From contig JANQOQ010000014.1 in assembly GCA_028285755.1 (NCBI GenBank), positions 186,001 to 250,000 of the forward strand: DNA of 64,000 nucleotides, given 5' to 3'. Both the position numbers and the translations under genes were made by a program. Positions 38,272 to 46,961 of this stretch are shown one piece after another. How positions within the stretch are numbered: position 1 is the stretch's first letter; every line of letters starts with the position of its first letter. The DNA comes from Puniceicoccaceae bacterium (lineage in GTDB: Bacteria > Verrucomicrobiota > Verrucomicrobiia > Opitutales > JAFGAQ01). The notes beneath the pieces are model-generated. The model was not told the DNA's origin and did no database searches. It worked only from the letters and a program-made list of their open reading frames with translations.

Positions 38272-39465
38272 ATGAATACATCTCAAAAATTGGAAGCGTT
38301 TGATTTACGATTAAATAGCCTGAGGACTCAGCATTCGGAATTACTTGAAAAAGCGAATGTACAGGTAGAGCAAACACACGGGATATTTAGCCGATATACG
38401 AATCCGGTTGTCACAGCCGAGCATGTTCCCCTGGAGTGGCGATTTGATCTTAATCCCACAACGAATCCGTATCTTCTGGAACGTATCGGAGTAAATGCTG
38501 CCTTTAATGCGGGGGCCATCAAATGGCGCGATAAATACCTGGTTGTTGTACGGGTTGAGGGCTATGACCGTAAGTCCTTCTTTGCAATTGCAGAAAGTCC
38601 CAATGGTATTGATAGATTTAAGTTTTGGGAGCGTCCGATCACACTACCTGAGATCAGTGATCCCGATACGAATGTATATGATATGAGGTTAACGGCTCAT
38701 GAAGATGGCTGGGTTTATGGAGTATTTTGTTCTGAAAGAAAGGACCCTGATGCTCCATCAGGGGATACGAGCAGTGCGGTCGCTTCTGCGGGTATTGCGA
38801 GGACTCGTGACTTGCTAGAATGGGAGCGATTACCTGATTTGATAACTCATAGTGGTCAGCAACGCAATGTGGTATTACACCCTGAGTTTGTGGAGGGGAA
38901 ATATGCTTTTTACACACGCCCTCAAGATGGATTCATCGATACAGGTTCTGGGGGCGGAATAGGTTTCGGACTCGCAGAGGATATTACGCATGCTGAGGTA
39001 AAGGATGAGAAGATTCTGGATCCCAAGGTATACCATACAATTTACGAAGTTAAGAACGGATTGGGGCCACACCCGATCAGAACTGATGAGGGTTGGTTGC
39101 ATCTGGCACATGGGGTTAGGAATACTGCAGCCGGGCTTCGCTACGTCTTGTATTTATTCATGACCGATTTAAATGATCTCTCACGCGTCATTCACAAACC
39201 GGGAGGGTATCTGATTGCACCTATCAATGAAGAACGTGTTGGCGATGTATCTAATGTGGCATTCAGTAATGGTTGGATAGCGGATGAGGATGGCACGGTT
39301 TTTATTTATTATGCATCTTCCGATACACGGTTACATGTGGCCACATCAACGATAGAGAAGCTTGTAGATTACACAAAAAATACCCCGGAAGATGGCCTCC
39401 GCTCAGCTGCATCTGTTGAGGCAATCAATCGCCATATAGATAAGAACAATTCGATTAGTTCATGA
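38272..39465 (+). CDS. GH130 mannosylglucose phosphorylase-like enzyme
   Basis: The 397-residue cytoplasmic protein lacks a signal peptide. It matches glycoside hydrolase family 130, beta-mannoside phosphorylases: '[20 protein letters not shown]', '[20 protein letters not shown]', '[19 protein letters not shown]'. D137 in VYDMRL corresponds to the family's proposed proton donor (from memory). Subgroup 1 acts on 4-O-beta-mannosylglucose and releases mannose-1-phosphate plus glucose. The epimerase encoded next, overlapping as ATGA at 39462-39465, makes exactly that substrate from mannobiose, so this specificity is strongly suggested. Confidence 0.9.
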   Translation: MNTSQKLEAFDLRLNSLRTQHSELLEKANVQVEQTHGIFSRYTNPVVTAEHVPLEWRFDLNPTTNPYLLERIGVNAAFNAGAIKWRDKYLVVVRVEGYDRKSFFAIAESPNGIDRFKFWERPITLPEISDPDTNVYDMRLTAHEDGWVYGVFCSERKDPDAPSGDTSSAVASAGIARTRDLLEWERLPDLITHSGQQRNVVLHPEFVEGKYAFYTRPQDGFIDTGSGGGIGFGLAEDITHAEVKDEKILDPKVYHTIYEVKNGLGPHPIRTDEGWLHLAHGVRNTAAGLRYVLYLFMTDLNDLSRVIHKPGGYLIAPINEERVGDVSNVAFSNGWIADEDGTVFIYYASSDTRLHVATSTIEKLVDYTKNTPEDGLRSAASVEAINRHIDKNNSISS

Positions 39466-40682
39466 ACCCTTTGCAAGTAGATGATGCTAACATAAGTGCT
39501 TTCAATTCACAGGCTTTTGAAAGTGAATTGAAGAGTATTCTCAGTTACTGGATCGAGAAGGCTCAGGATCTGGAAAACGGGGGGTTGATTGGCGAAATAG
39601 ATAACTCAAATCAATCAGCCTTAGAAGCCTCAAAAAGTGCGATTATGCATACCCGGGTACTATGGACTTTTAGTGAGGCTTATCATCTCTTAAAAGATAA
39701 AGAATACCTAAAAATGGCTGATTGTATTTATGAGTATATTCTACAGTATTTTTTGGATGATCAGCAGGGGGGCATCTTCTGGGAATTAGATTACAAGGGA
39801 CAAGTTATAAACTCCCGAAAGCAGATCTATGCACAGGCTTTTGCGATTTATGCGCTTTCAAGTTACTATCAGATTACGGGTAATAAAGAGGCTTTGACCA
39901 CTGCAATTGCGTTGTTTGAAAAGATTGAAACTTACAGCTTTGATGCTGAGCGCAATGGATATTTGGAGGCACTGGACAGGGGCTGGCTTCTTATGGAGGA
40001 TTTCAGGCTGAGTGAAAAGGATGAAAATGCGCCCAAAACAATGAATACCCACCTGCATATTCTTGAGGCTTATACCAATCTTTACCGCATTTGGGAAAAT
40101 CCAAGACTTGAGTATGCACTCGAAAATATGATCCGGGTATACCTGACAAAAATAATCCAGTCGGATACTCATTTTGGCCTATTTTTTGATCTCGATTGGA
40201 AGGTATCGAACCGCAATGTTTCATACGGCCATGAAATTGAAGGTTCCTGGCTGCTCTATGAAGCTGCAGAGGTTTTGGGGAACGCTAATCTGCTTTCTGA
40301 GGTAAGAGAGGTTAGCGTAAAGCTAGCCTCTTTGACTGCTAACGAAGGCCTTCTTGATGGATACGCCGTGCTGGAGGAATTTGTTGAAGGTTCAGGAATT
40401 AGAGATAATAGCTTTCACTGGTGGCCCCAGGCGGAGGCTGTAGTTGGATTTTACAATGCGTATCAACTCACTCAGGACGATCAATATCTTACAATCGCCA
40501 AGCGCATCTGGGAGTTCATTCAACTCTACGTTATTGATCACCAAAACGGAGAATGGTTTTGGCATGTTAATGAAGAAGGCGAACCATTAGATGACAAATA
40601 CAAAGTCGGCTTCTGGAAAGCCCCCTACCATAACGGTAGAACCTGCATTGAGATGATCTATCGCCTTAATGCCACAAGTTAA
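39462..40682 (+). CDS. cellobiose/mannobiose 2-epimerase (AGE family)
   Basis: The 406-residue (alpha/alpha)6-barrel enzyme is of the N-acylglucosamine 2-epimerase family. It has the cellobiose 2-epimerase signatures '[19 protein letters not shown]', '[17 protein letters not shown]', '[19 protein letters not shown]' and C-terminal '[20 protein letters not shown]', giving the expected catalytic His set. It epimerises mannobiose to mannosylglucose (or cellobiose to glucosylmannose) in the cytoplasm. Its start overlaps the phosphorylase stop by 4 bp, so the two are translationally coupled in the mannan pathway. A ~130-bp repeat begins 22 bp after its stop. Confidence 0.92.
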   Translation: MNPLQVDDANISAFNSQAFESELKSILSYWIEKAQDLENGGLIGEIDNSNQSALEASKSAIMHTRVLWTFSEAYHLLKDKEYLKMADCIYEYILQYFLDDQQGGIFWELDYKGQVINSRKQIYAQAFAIYALSSYYQITGNKEALTTAIALFEKIETYSFDAERNGYLEALDRGWLLMEDFRLSEKDENAPKTMNTHLHILEAYTNLYRIWENPRLEYALENMIRVYLTKIIQSDTHFGLFFDLDWKVSNRNVSYGHEIEGSWLLYEAAEVLGNANLLSEVREVSVKLASLTANEGLLDGYAVLEEFVEGSGIRDNSFHWWPQAEAVVGFYNAYQLTQDDQYLTIAKRIWEFIQLYVIDHQNGEWFWHVNEEGEPLDDKYKVGFWKAPYHNGRTCIEMIYRLNATS

Positions 40683-40703
40683 TGTGGAGGTTTCTACGCA
40701 ATT

Positions 40704-40837
40704 GCGATTCGAAAAATGGCACACCCTATAGGAGACCTGTTTTTGGATCAATAAACTGCTGATTTTAAGCATCTTACGGAATAGTAGAATTTGGCGGTTC
40801 ACCCTAAAATGTAACCCATTTTTGTAACCAAAATCAA
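40704..40837 (+). repeat. interspersed ~130-bp repeat, copy 2
   Basis: It runs from 'gcgattcgaaaaatggcaca' to 'tttgtaaccaaaatcaa' and is nearly identical to copy 3 at 49661 in both end segments; the middle is more variable. It lies 22 bp after the epimerase gene. The following 350 bp (40838-41189) holds no gene, only the leader of the sigma-factor operon, with TATAAT at 41170-41175. Confidence 0.9.
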
Positions 40838-41189
40838 CTATTTTTAAGCTCTCCAAACTACGGTTTCTTCAATTGCTTACATTAAAAGCTTCAGGACTGC
40901 GATGAAGCGACGAAAGACACTGTAAACTAAAACTATACCCCTAGACTCTTACTTATCTCTCTCGAGAATCTGTGCGAGTTTGAGGCTAATATAAGGTATG
41001 CCCAAGCTGGGAACGTTCGCTATGAAACATTAAGCTATAGTGAAATCTTCAATTCTGTGATTTTCGTATTATTTGGTAGTTGCGATTAGCCAGAATTAGA
41101 AACTTAGAAAAAATAACCGTTCATTTGGCTGATAGCTAAATTTCATGTGTTATTTTAGTATAAGCTAGTTATAATACCGTGTTACCATT

Positions 41190-41729
41190 TTGAAAGAATA
41201 CGCTGACAGACAATACTCCCAATGGTTTGTTGATGAAGTCTACCCCCATGAAGAAGCGTTGAGGGCTTGGATAGAATCACGCTTTAATGGGGCTTGTGAT
41301 AGTGATGATATTGTGCAGGAAGCGTTCGTAAGAATATTGGAAGCACGTAAGCGCGGGCCAATAGTCAATTCTAGAGCCTTTCTTTTCGTGACGGCTCGTA
41401 ATCTTATCCTCAATCACATCCGTCATATGGGCTATGAGAAACCTGCCGGGTTTAAGGAAGTAGATCCTTTAAGTATTGTTGAAGAGCTTCGCACGCCATT
41501 GGAAACCATCGTTCACAGTGAAGACATCGATCTGCTAAAAATGGCTATCCAGTCACTTCCTGAGAAATGCAGGGAGGTCGTAACTCTCAGAAAAGTTTAT
41601 GGGTTATCGCAGTTAGAGACGGCTGAATTCTTAGGGATTTCACGTCATACGGTAGAAACTCAATCTGCAATCGGTCTAAAAAAATGTATGCAGTTCTTTG
41701 CAGAGCATGGATACAAAGTAAGGGGTTGA
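41190..41729 (+). CDS. ECF sigma factor (FecI-like)
   Basis: The 179-residue extracytoplasmic-function sigma factor has region 2 with 'CDSDDIVQEAFVRILEARKR' and 'NSRAFLFVTARNLILNHIR'. Region 4 is 'LPEKCREVVTLRKVYGLSQL' followed by 'ETAEFLGISRHTVETQSAIG'. The start is TTG at 41190; no ATG is available nearby. TATAAT lies 15 bp upstream of it, which would give a very short leader. The FecR-type gene follows after 1 bp, so this is a cell-surface signalling pair expected to switch on the TonB receptor and glycan genes downstream when the receptor binds its ligand. Confidence 0.9.
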   Translation: MKEYADRQYSQWFVDEVYPHEEALRAWIESRFNGACDSDDIVQEAFVRILEARKRGPIVNSRAFLFVTARNLILNHIRHMGYEKPAGFKEVDPLSIVEELRTPLETIVHSEDIDLLKMAIQSLPEKCREVVTLRKVYGLSQLETAEFLGISRHTVETQSAIGLKKCMQFFAEHGYKVRG

Positions 41730-41730
41730 A

Positions 41731-42804
41731 ATGAACAATCAAAAAGAGCAAAACACAAATTCCTCAAAGATAGAAGACGAAGCATCCGAATGGGTCATAC
41801 GTAATGAGCGTGGGCTAACTGCAGCAGAGCAGGATCAATTTAATGAGTGGTTAACATCGAAACCCGCTCATCGACAAATCTATCATAATTTTTCCAAAGG
41901 ATGGAGCGATTTGGATCGCCTGGCTGGTTTACAAACCTCATATACTGCGCCGATAGACCCTGGACTACTAGCAGAACGCAGTAAAAGGCCAAGACGCAAA
42001 CCTATCGTTCTGTTTAAACGAACAATAAAGTACTCTTTGCCATTGGCAGCATGCCTGCTGTTGGTACTAGTCTTTATATCCCAAAAACAACAGCCAGAAT
42101 CTATCCGCATCGATTCTCTTGTTCAGGAACGATCACTGGAAAGAATTCGACAGGAAACTTTGGAAGATGGATCAATTGTGTCCTTAAACTGGGATGCACT
42201 TGTAGAAGTTGAATATACACGCAGTGAACGTTTGGTTCGGCTTTGGCAAGGTGAAGCCAACTTCAAAGTAGAGAAAGACATTCAGAGACCCTTCGTAGTC
42301 GAAGTGGATGGCATTCATGTCAAAGCAGTGGGAACCGAGTTTAATGTAAGAAGAGATTCAAGTCAGTTTGACGTGATTGTTACCGAAGGGTCTGTTTTGA
42401 TTGAAGTCAGTAATTCCAATGAAGAATTAGCTGCCTTCCCCGCAAACTCTCTACTCCAGGCAAATTATAAAGCTGTAGTCGGATTACATGGGACTGAACC
42501 TACACTTGAAGTCACTGTCCTTGAGCGTGAAGAAGTTGCACATGAACTATTGTGGCAGCCTAAGTTGATCCACTTTGAAAACGCTACACTAGATGTCATT
42601 GTAGGTGAGTTCAATAAGCGTAACGCTAAGCAGATAATTTTGAATGATCCATCCCTTCAGAGCATTCGTTTGAACAGTGTTTTCTGGTCTGATAACATTG
42701 AGGGATTTGTCCGATTGCTGGAGTCAACTTTCCAGATTCAAGTGCACATAGAAGGTAACCAAATACATTTAAGCCGAGAGTTACCTCAGACTCGAGCGAT
42801 TTAG
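41731..42804 (+). CDS. FecR-type anti-sigma/sigma regulator
   Basis: The 357-residue inner-membrane protein has an N-terminal anti-sigma region (about 15-55, 'EASEWVIRNERGLTAAEQDQ'), a single membrane helix (about 95-113), a periplasmic FecR domain (about 125-225) and a C-terminal STN-like segment ('LIHFENATLDVIVGEFNKRN'). A good Shine-Dalgarno, AAGGGG, lies 7-8 nt before the ATG. It transmits the receptor signal to the ECF sigma factor encoded just upstream. It starts 1 bp after the sigma stop. Confidence 0.9.
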   Translation: MNNQKEQNTNSSKIEDEASEWVIRNERGLTAAEQDQFNEWLTSKPAHRQIYHNFSKGWSDLDRLAGLQTSYTAPIDPGLLAERSKRPRRKPIVLFKRTIKYSLPLAACLLLVLVFISQKQQPESIRIDSLVQERSLERIRQETLEDGSIVSLNWDALVEVEYTRSERLVRLWQGEANFKVEKDIQRPFVVEVDGIHVKAVGTEFNVRRDSSQFDVIVTEGSVLIEVSNSNEELAAFPANSLLQANYKAVVGLHGTEPTLEVTVLEREEVAHELLWQPKLIHFENATLDVIVGEFNKRNAKQIILNDPSLQSIRLNSVFWSDNIEGFVRLLESTFQIQVHIEGNQIHLSRELPQTRAI

Positions 42805-42807
42805 CAT

Positions 42808-43170
42808 ATGTTCCATACTACCCCTGAAATAATCACTAAATCGCGAACAGGATTTAGGATAGCAATTCTATTGATTGGGTTTTCACTACCCGTGTTCTTT
42901 TTATCCTGTTATGACAGCAATTTAATTCATTTTAATATACCCCAGGGAAGTGCAGAACAGACACTTCTCATTTTCTCTGAGCAGTCAAAAACGGAAATCA
43001 TTTTTGATTTAAAGAGCGATGTTATTACCCATTCGATTCATGGAAAGATGCACAGGTTGGATGCACTGGAAGCCATGATTAAGGATACATCTCTTATTTA
43101 TGAAGTGCACCAAGAATCTGGTGCGATAGGTATAATGGAGAGGGTCGATGAGGTCATCTCAAATATTTAA
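42808..43170 (+). CDS. STN-domain protein (secretin/TonB N-terminal short domain)
   Basis: The 120-residue protein has an N-terminal hydrophobic segment (about 15-35) with a possible lipobox, 'PVFFLSC'. An STN domain follows ('FNIPQGSAEQTLLIFSEQSK', 'IHGKMHRLDALEAMIKDTSL'). STN domains are the periplasmic signalling domains of transducing TonB receptors; here it is a separate polypeptide. It starts 3 bp after the FecR gene. Its stop TAA is in the same reading frame as the next STN-like segment, so the two may derive from a duplicated or split receptor N-terminus. Confidence 0.8.
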   Translation: MFHTTPEIITKSRTGFRIAILLIGFSLPVFFLSCYDSNLIHFNIPQGSAEQTLLIFSEQSKTEIIFDLKSDVITHSIHGKMHRLDALEAMIKDTSLIYEVHQESGAIGIMERVDEVISNI

Positions 43171-43608
43171 TCTTTCATTCGCATAAAAAATACCCCCACA
43201 GGCATATTTCATTCAATCAACAGAATTCACATCTTTCTGTGGGGATGCCTGTGTATTGTCTATCTCTATGGAACGGAGCTCTACGCAAACACTAATAAGG
43301 AAGTAGCATTCCATATACCCCAAGGGGATGCAACTGAATCACTCACTGCTTATGCGATTCAGTCGGGTATTAGTCTCTTCTATGAGCCTTCTATCGCAGA
43401 GGGAATCATCACCCAAGAATTAATGGGTGATTTTGAGCCTGAATATGCACTAAAGAAGTTGTTATCAGGTTCACCCCTTAAATCAATTAAGGATAAGGAG
43501 ACGGGTGCGTTTGCGGTCGTCCTCGATCCTGAAGCGGTAACTTCAAAACTTTCTAGCGGACAATCGGGCGGTAACCCGGTAACCGCAAACACAAACCCTA
43601 ATAAACAA
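43171..43608 (+). pseudogene. second STN-like segment without a canonical start, in frame with the TonB receptor
   Basis: The frame is open from just after TAA 43168-43170 into the receptor gene. It reads 'IHIFLWGCLCIVYLYGTELYA' in part (signal-like), then 'VAFHIPQGDATESLTAYAIQ' and 'GDFEPEYALKKLLSG', clearly an STN domain. No ATG, GTG or TTG precedes the signal-like part; the first in-frame ATG is inside the domain (43423). Either an unusual start, read-through or a small frameshift is needed to express it, or it has decayed. A 12-bp ATG frame at 43148 ends at 43186 in another phase. Confidence 0.55.
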
Positions 43609-46600
43609 ATGAAAAAAAATACAGATGAAAGCAGGCTAGTCAAGTGGCTAGCTGGCATAACAACCGCTCTGATGGCGGTTACCCCGGCTACTACTGTAGC
43701 GCAAGAAGAAGACAATGATGTTCTTCTCTTATCACCGTTCGTTGTAGAAAGCAGCGAAGATGTAGGTTACCTTGCAAATTCAACATTGGCTGGTACTCGC
43801 ATTAAAAGTAATCTCCGGGATATAGGCACATCAGTGCAAATTGTTACTCAGGAGTTTATAGGTGATACCGGTGTCACTAATGCTGAAGAACTCTTGGTAT
43901 ATACAACAGGAACTGAAGTTTCTGGCATTGGCGGCAATTTTGCTAATCCAAATTTTACTCAGCGCGAAGTTAATTTTGACTCATTACGAAGAGGTTCAAC
44001 TCAACAAACTCGTGTTAGAGGTTTAGCAGGTGCAACCTTAACTCGTAATTACTTTGCTTCATCTATTCCGTTTGATAGCTATAATACGGATCGGGTAGCC
44101 ATCAATAGAGGAGCTAACAATATATTATTCGGTATTGGTAGTCCTGCTGGTATAATCAATTATTCAACGGTTCAGGCCCTTCAAAACAACGAAAATAAAG
44201 TTGAGTTGCGTTTGGGTAGTTTTGATTCACACCGTCAAGTTGTAGACTTTAATAGAGTTGTTTTGGAGGATAAGCTAATCGTTCGATTAATTGGATTGAA
44301 TAACTACAACGGATTTCAGCAAGATCCCGCATTTGAAGAAGATCGCCGTATTTTTGGGCATGTTCTTTATAAGCCATTTAAGAATACCTCAATACGCTTA
44401 AATTTTGAAAGTGGTAATATGGATTCTTCGAGACCCCGTATAGACCCACCGAGAGATCGATTTACCACATGGTGGACCGAAAGAAACAAAACTACTAGAG
44501 TCATAGGTGAGGATTGGAGAGATCGCACTCAACAGGATGTTACAGGTCCCCCAGGTAATTGGATTTTCGATCCAGGTTTGGTCTATAATGATCCCAACAG
44601 TGTTAATTCTACAAATTTCGCATTTGTACCACTGAATAACTTCCCAAATGCTACCAATTTTCAAAATGCTGCTAATCCTGACCGAGTAAATAACTATTTT
44701 GGAGGTTTTGGTACTATGCGTGACACACGTCGGATTTTGGAGCAGAGGGGAGATCCTTTAGCTTCTTTTCAAGTGAGTGAACAAATCACAGATACTTCCA
44801 TATTTGATTTTCGAAACAAGCTGCTTGATGGAAAATCAAGCTTCCAATACACCGATTTCACTGCAGTAAATATCGCATTTGAACAGCAATTCCTTGATGG
44901 AGACGCTGGTGTTGAGCTTGTATTGGATAACCAAGATGTTACCACTGGATGGTATGATTCTCAACAAGGTTTTCGGGGTTTTTCAATAGGTATGGACTTT
45001 AATCAAGGTTTGCCAAATGGTGATCCTAATCCTAATTTTGGGCGCCCCTATCTTGCATCAACAGCATCATGGAATGAAACTGAAATTGAAGCCAATACAG
45101 TAAGACTGACCGCTTTCTATCAGTTTGATTTTGAAGAAAAACTAGAGAGTTTCTTGGGAAAGGTATTAGGAAGACATGTTGTCACAGGTCTATATAATAA
45201 CTCAGAAGAAGATCAGTATTTTCTAGGAGGTGTTGGAGCCACCATGGAAGCTTCCTATGCTGAAGCTTTAGGGTTTGCCAATAATGGAGGTCGCAGTGGG
45301 ATTTCTGAGCGTAGAGAATTGGCAACCGTTTACTATTTAGGATCTTCAGTGCTGGATCTTAACTCTCCTTCAGGAGCAAATATTGGTCACATTACTGAAA
45401 GACCGATAATACCTGACAATATAGCAGTAAGCTATGTAGATGCCCAAACGCGTGAATATACGACAAGTAATTTTAATGTGCTGCATTATGATAATACGCC
45501 TAAGGAAGGTTTGGCTACTAATGCGACCTTATCAAATACCGAAACTGAATCGTTTGCAGCCGTGTTACAAAGCCACTGGTTTGATGGCTTATTGGTTAGC
45601 ACGCTAGGATGGCGTGAAGACGATTACTTGCTAAAGAATAAGATTGCTCCCAGAAATCCTGACGACAGCGTTATTGTAACCAGTGATGTATTTTCACTAG
45701 ATCCGAGTGCAAACCCTAGCGAGTTAAGCGTTAAAAATGAAACTTTCAGTTGGGGTTTGGTATTACATACTCCCGAATTCGTTAAGGATTTTTTACCTGA
45801 AGGTGTAGATCTTAGTTTGCATTATAGTGAAGCTGAAAATTTCCAGCCGAACAGTGTTTCAAGAAATATCCTTGGAGGCTTTAATGAGGTTCCAACGGGT
45901 ATTACAGAAGAAATGGGAATTACGCTTTCTGTTCTAGATGGTCGTTTGGTCACACGTTTAAACTGGTATGAAACCTCGCAGCAAAATTTGTTGGATACAC
46001 GTTTATCTAATATCATCGACTGGGTTTTCTGGAGGTTGCCTGCAAATGTGTTGCAGTATAACACAGCTGAGGCTGTAAATGCAGCAGGTTTCCAATTGCC
46101 ACCGCAAGTTGTTCAGAACGCATATGAATACAACATATCCGCAAATCCTGATGGAACTCAAACGCTGAATTTTACAAACATCAACGCACAAGAGGTAATT
46201 GATTCTGTATCTGAAGGTTTCGAATTAGAATTAATATACAATATTACAGATAATTGGAGACTATTACTAAATGTTGCCCAACAGGAAGCAGTAAGATCAG
46301 GAACTGCTCAAACCTTTGGTCCGATTATTGATGATTTAATTGATAACTGGCTTACCGGCTCTACTGCAGACCTGGCTGCAAATCCAGTTGGTGACCCAAT
46401 CTCCTTGGTAGCAAGAGAAGCATTTACTGTGGGATATAGCAAAGCTTTGCTGGAAGATGGTGCAAAGGCTACTGAACTCCGTGAATGGCGAATGAATGTG
46501 GTTACCGCCTATGATTTTGATAATGATTCAAAATTCAAAGGTATAGGGATTGGGGGTGCATTGCGTTGGCAGGATGAAGTTGCGATTGGTTCTCCTGTAA

Positions 46601-46878
46601 TCGAAGATCCCGAATTAGGTTTCATCAATGACATTGATAATCCGATATTCGGACCTGATGAAACTAAAATAGATGCTTGGATATCATATGATCGTACTCT
46701 TTTGGATGGTAAAGTCGATTGGACGATACAATTGAATATAAGAAATCTATTGGACGAAGATGATCTCGTGCCGGTTAGATCGCAACAAATTCAAGATTCA
46801 GAAGGTAACTTCATTGTAGGTGCCTGGAGAATACCTGCAGGTAGAACATGGGAATTAACTAGTACTTTCCGGTTCTAG
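43609..46878 (+). CDS. TonB-dependent receptor of the sulfatase/GH43 locus
   Basis: The receptor is about 1089 residues from the ATG at 43609. This start is preferred because it gives a normal signal peptide ('LAGITTALMAVTPATTVAQ') followed by 'LLLSPFVVESSEDVGYLANS', exactly as in the receptor at 30149. The ORF can be read from 43423, and the open frame extends further upstream through an STN domain. The plug has 'TRVRGLAGATLTRNYFASSI' and 'RVAINRGANNILFGIGSPAG', and the barrel ends '...GRTWELTSTFRF'. It probably imports a sulfated oligosaccharide under control of the sigma/FecR pair. A strong terminator follows. Confidence 0.88.
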   Translation: MKKNTDESRLVKWLAGITTALMAVTPATTVAQEEDNDVLLLSPFVVESSEDVGYLANSTLAGTRIKSNLRDIGTSVQIVTQEFIGDTGVTNAEELLVYTTGTEVSGIGGNFANPNFTQREVNFDSLRRGSTQQTRVRGLAGATLTRNYFASSIPFDSYNTDRVAINRGANNILFGIGSPAGIINYSTVQALQNNENKVELRLGSFDSHRQVVDFNRVVLEDKLIVRLIGLNNYNGFQQDPAFEEDRRIFGHVLYKPFKNTSIRLNFESGNMDSSRPRIDPPRDRFTTWWTERNKTTRVIGEDWRDRTQQDVTGPPGNWIFDPGLVYNDPNSVNSTNFAFVPLNNFPNATNFQNAANPDRVNNYFGGFGTMRDTRRILEQRGDPLASFQVSEQITDTSIFDFRNKLLDGKSSFQYTDFTAVNIAFEQQFLDGDAGVELVLDNQDVTTGWYDSQQGFRGFSIGMDFNQGLPNGDPNPNFGRPYLASTASWNETEIEANTVRLTAFYQFDFEEKLESFLGKVLGRHVVTGLYNNSEEDQYFLGGVGATMEASYAEALGFANNGGRSGISERRELATVYYLGSSVLDLNSPSGANIGHITERPIIPDNIAVSYVDAQTREYTTSNFNVLHYDNTPKEGLATNATLSNTETESFAAVLQSHWFDGLLVSTLGWREDDYLLKNKIAPRNPDDSVIVTSDVFSLDPSANPSELSVKNETFSWGLVLHTPEFVKDFLPEGVDLSLHYSEAENFQPNSVSRNILGGFNEVPTGITEEMGITLSVLDGRLVTRLNWYETSQQNLLDTRLSNIIDWVFWRLPANVLQYNTAEAVNAAGFQLPPQVVQNAYEYNISANPDGTQTLNFTNINAQEVIDSVSEGFELELIYNITDNWRLLLNVAQQEAVRSGTAQTFGPIIDDLIDNWLTGSTADLAANPVGDPISLVAREAFTVGYSKALLEDGAKATELREWRMNVVTAYDFDNDSKFKGIGIGGALRWQDEVAIGSPVIEDPELGFINDIDNPIFGPDETKIDAWISYDRTLLDGKVDWTIQLNIRNLLDEDDLVPVRSQQIQDSEGNFIVGAWRIPAGRTWELTSTFRF

Positions 46879-46901
46879 TTTAAAAACTAGCTAAATAACA
46901 T

Positions 46902-46940
46902 ACACCCCGGATAACTTGGGGGTATCCGGGGTGTTTTAAT
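46902..46940 (+). terminator. intrinsic terminator after the TonB receptor
   Basis: ACACCCCGGATA and TATCCGGGGTGT form a perfect 12-bp stem around a 9-nt loop and are followed by TTTTAATTT. It lies 23 bp after the receptor stop and 22 bp before the sulfatase start, so the sulfatase/GH43 pair needs read-through or its own promoter. Confidence 0.88.
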
Positions 46941-46961
46941 TTCTCAACAATTGATTCAACT

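Noticed and set aside
43148-43186. 12-codon frame starting at ATG 43148 as the start of the second STN
   Set aside because: It ends at TAA in another phase. Joining it to the STN needs a shift, and no slippery heptamer is visible, so it is only mentioned as one option.
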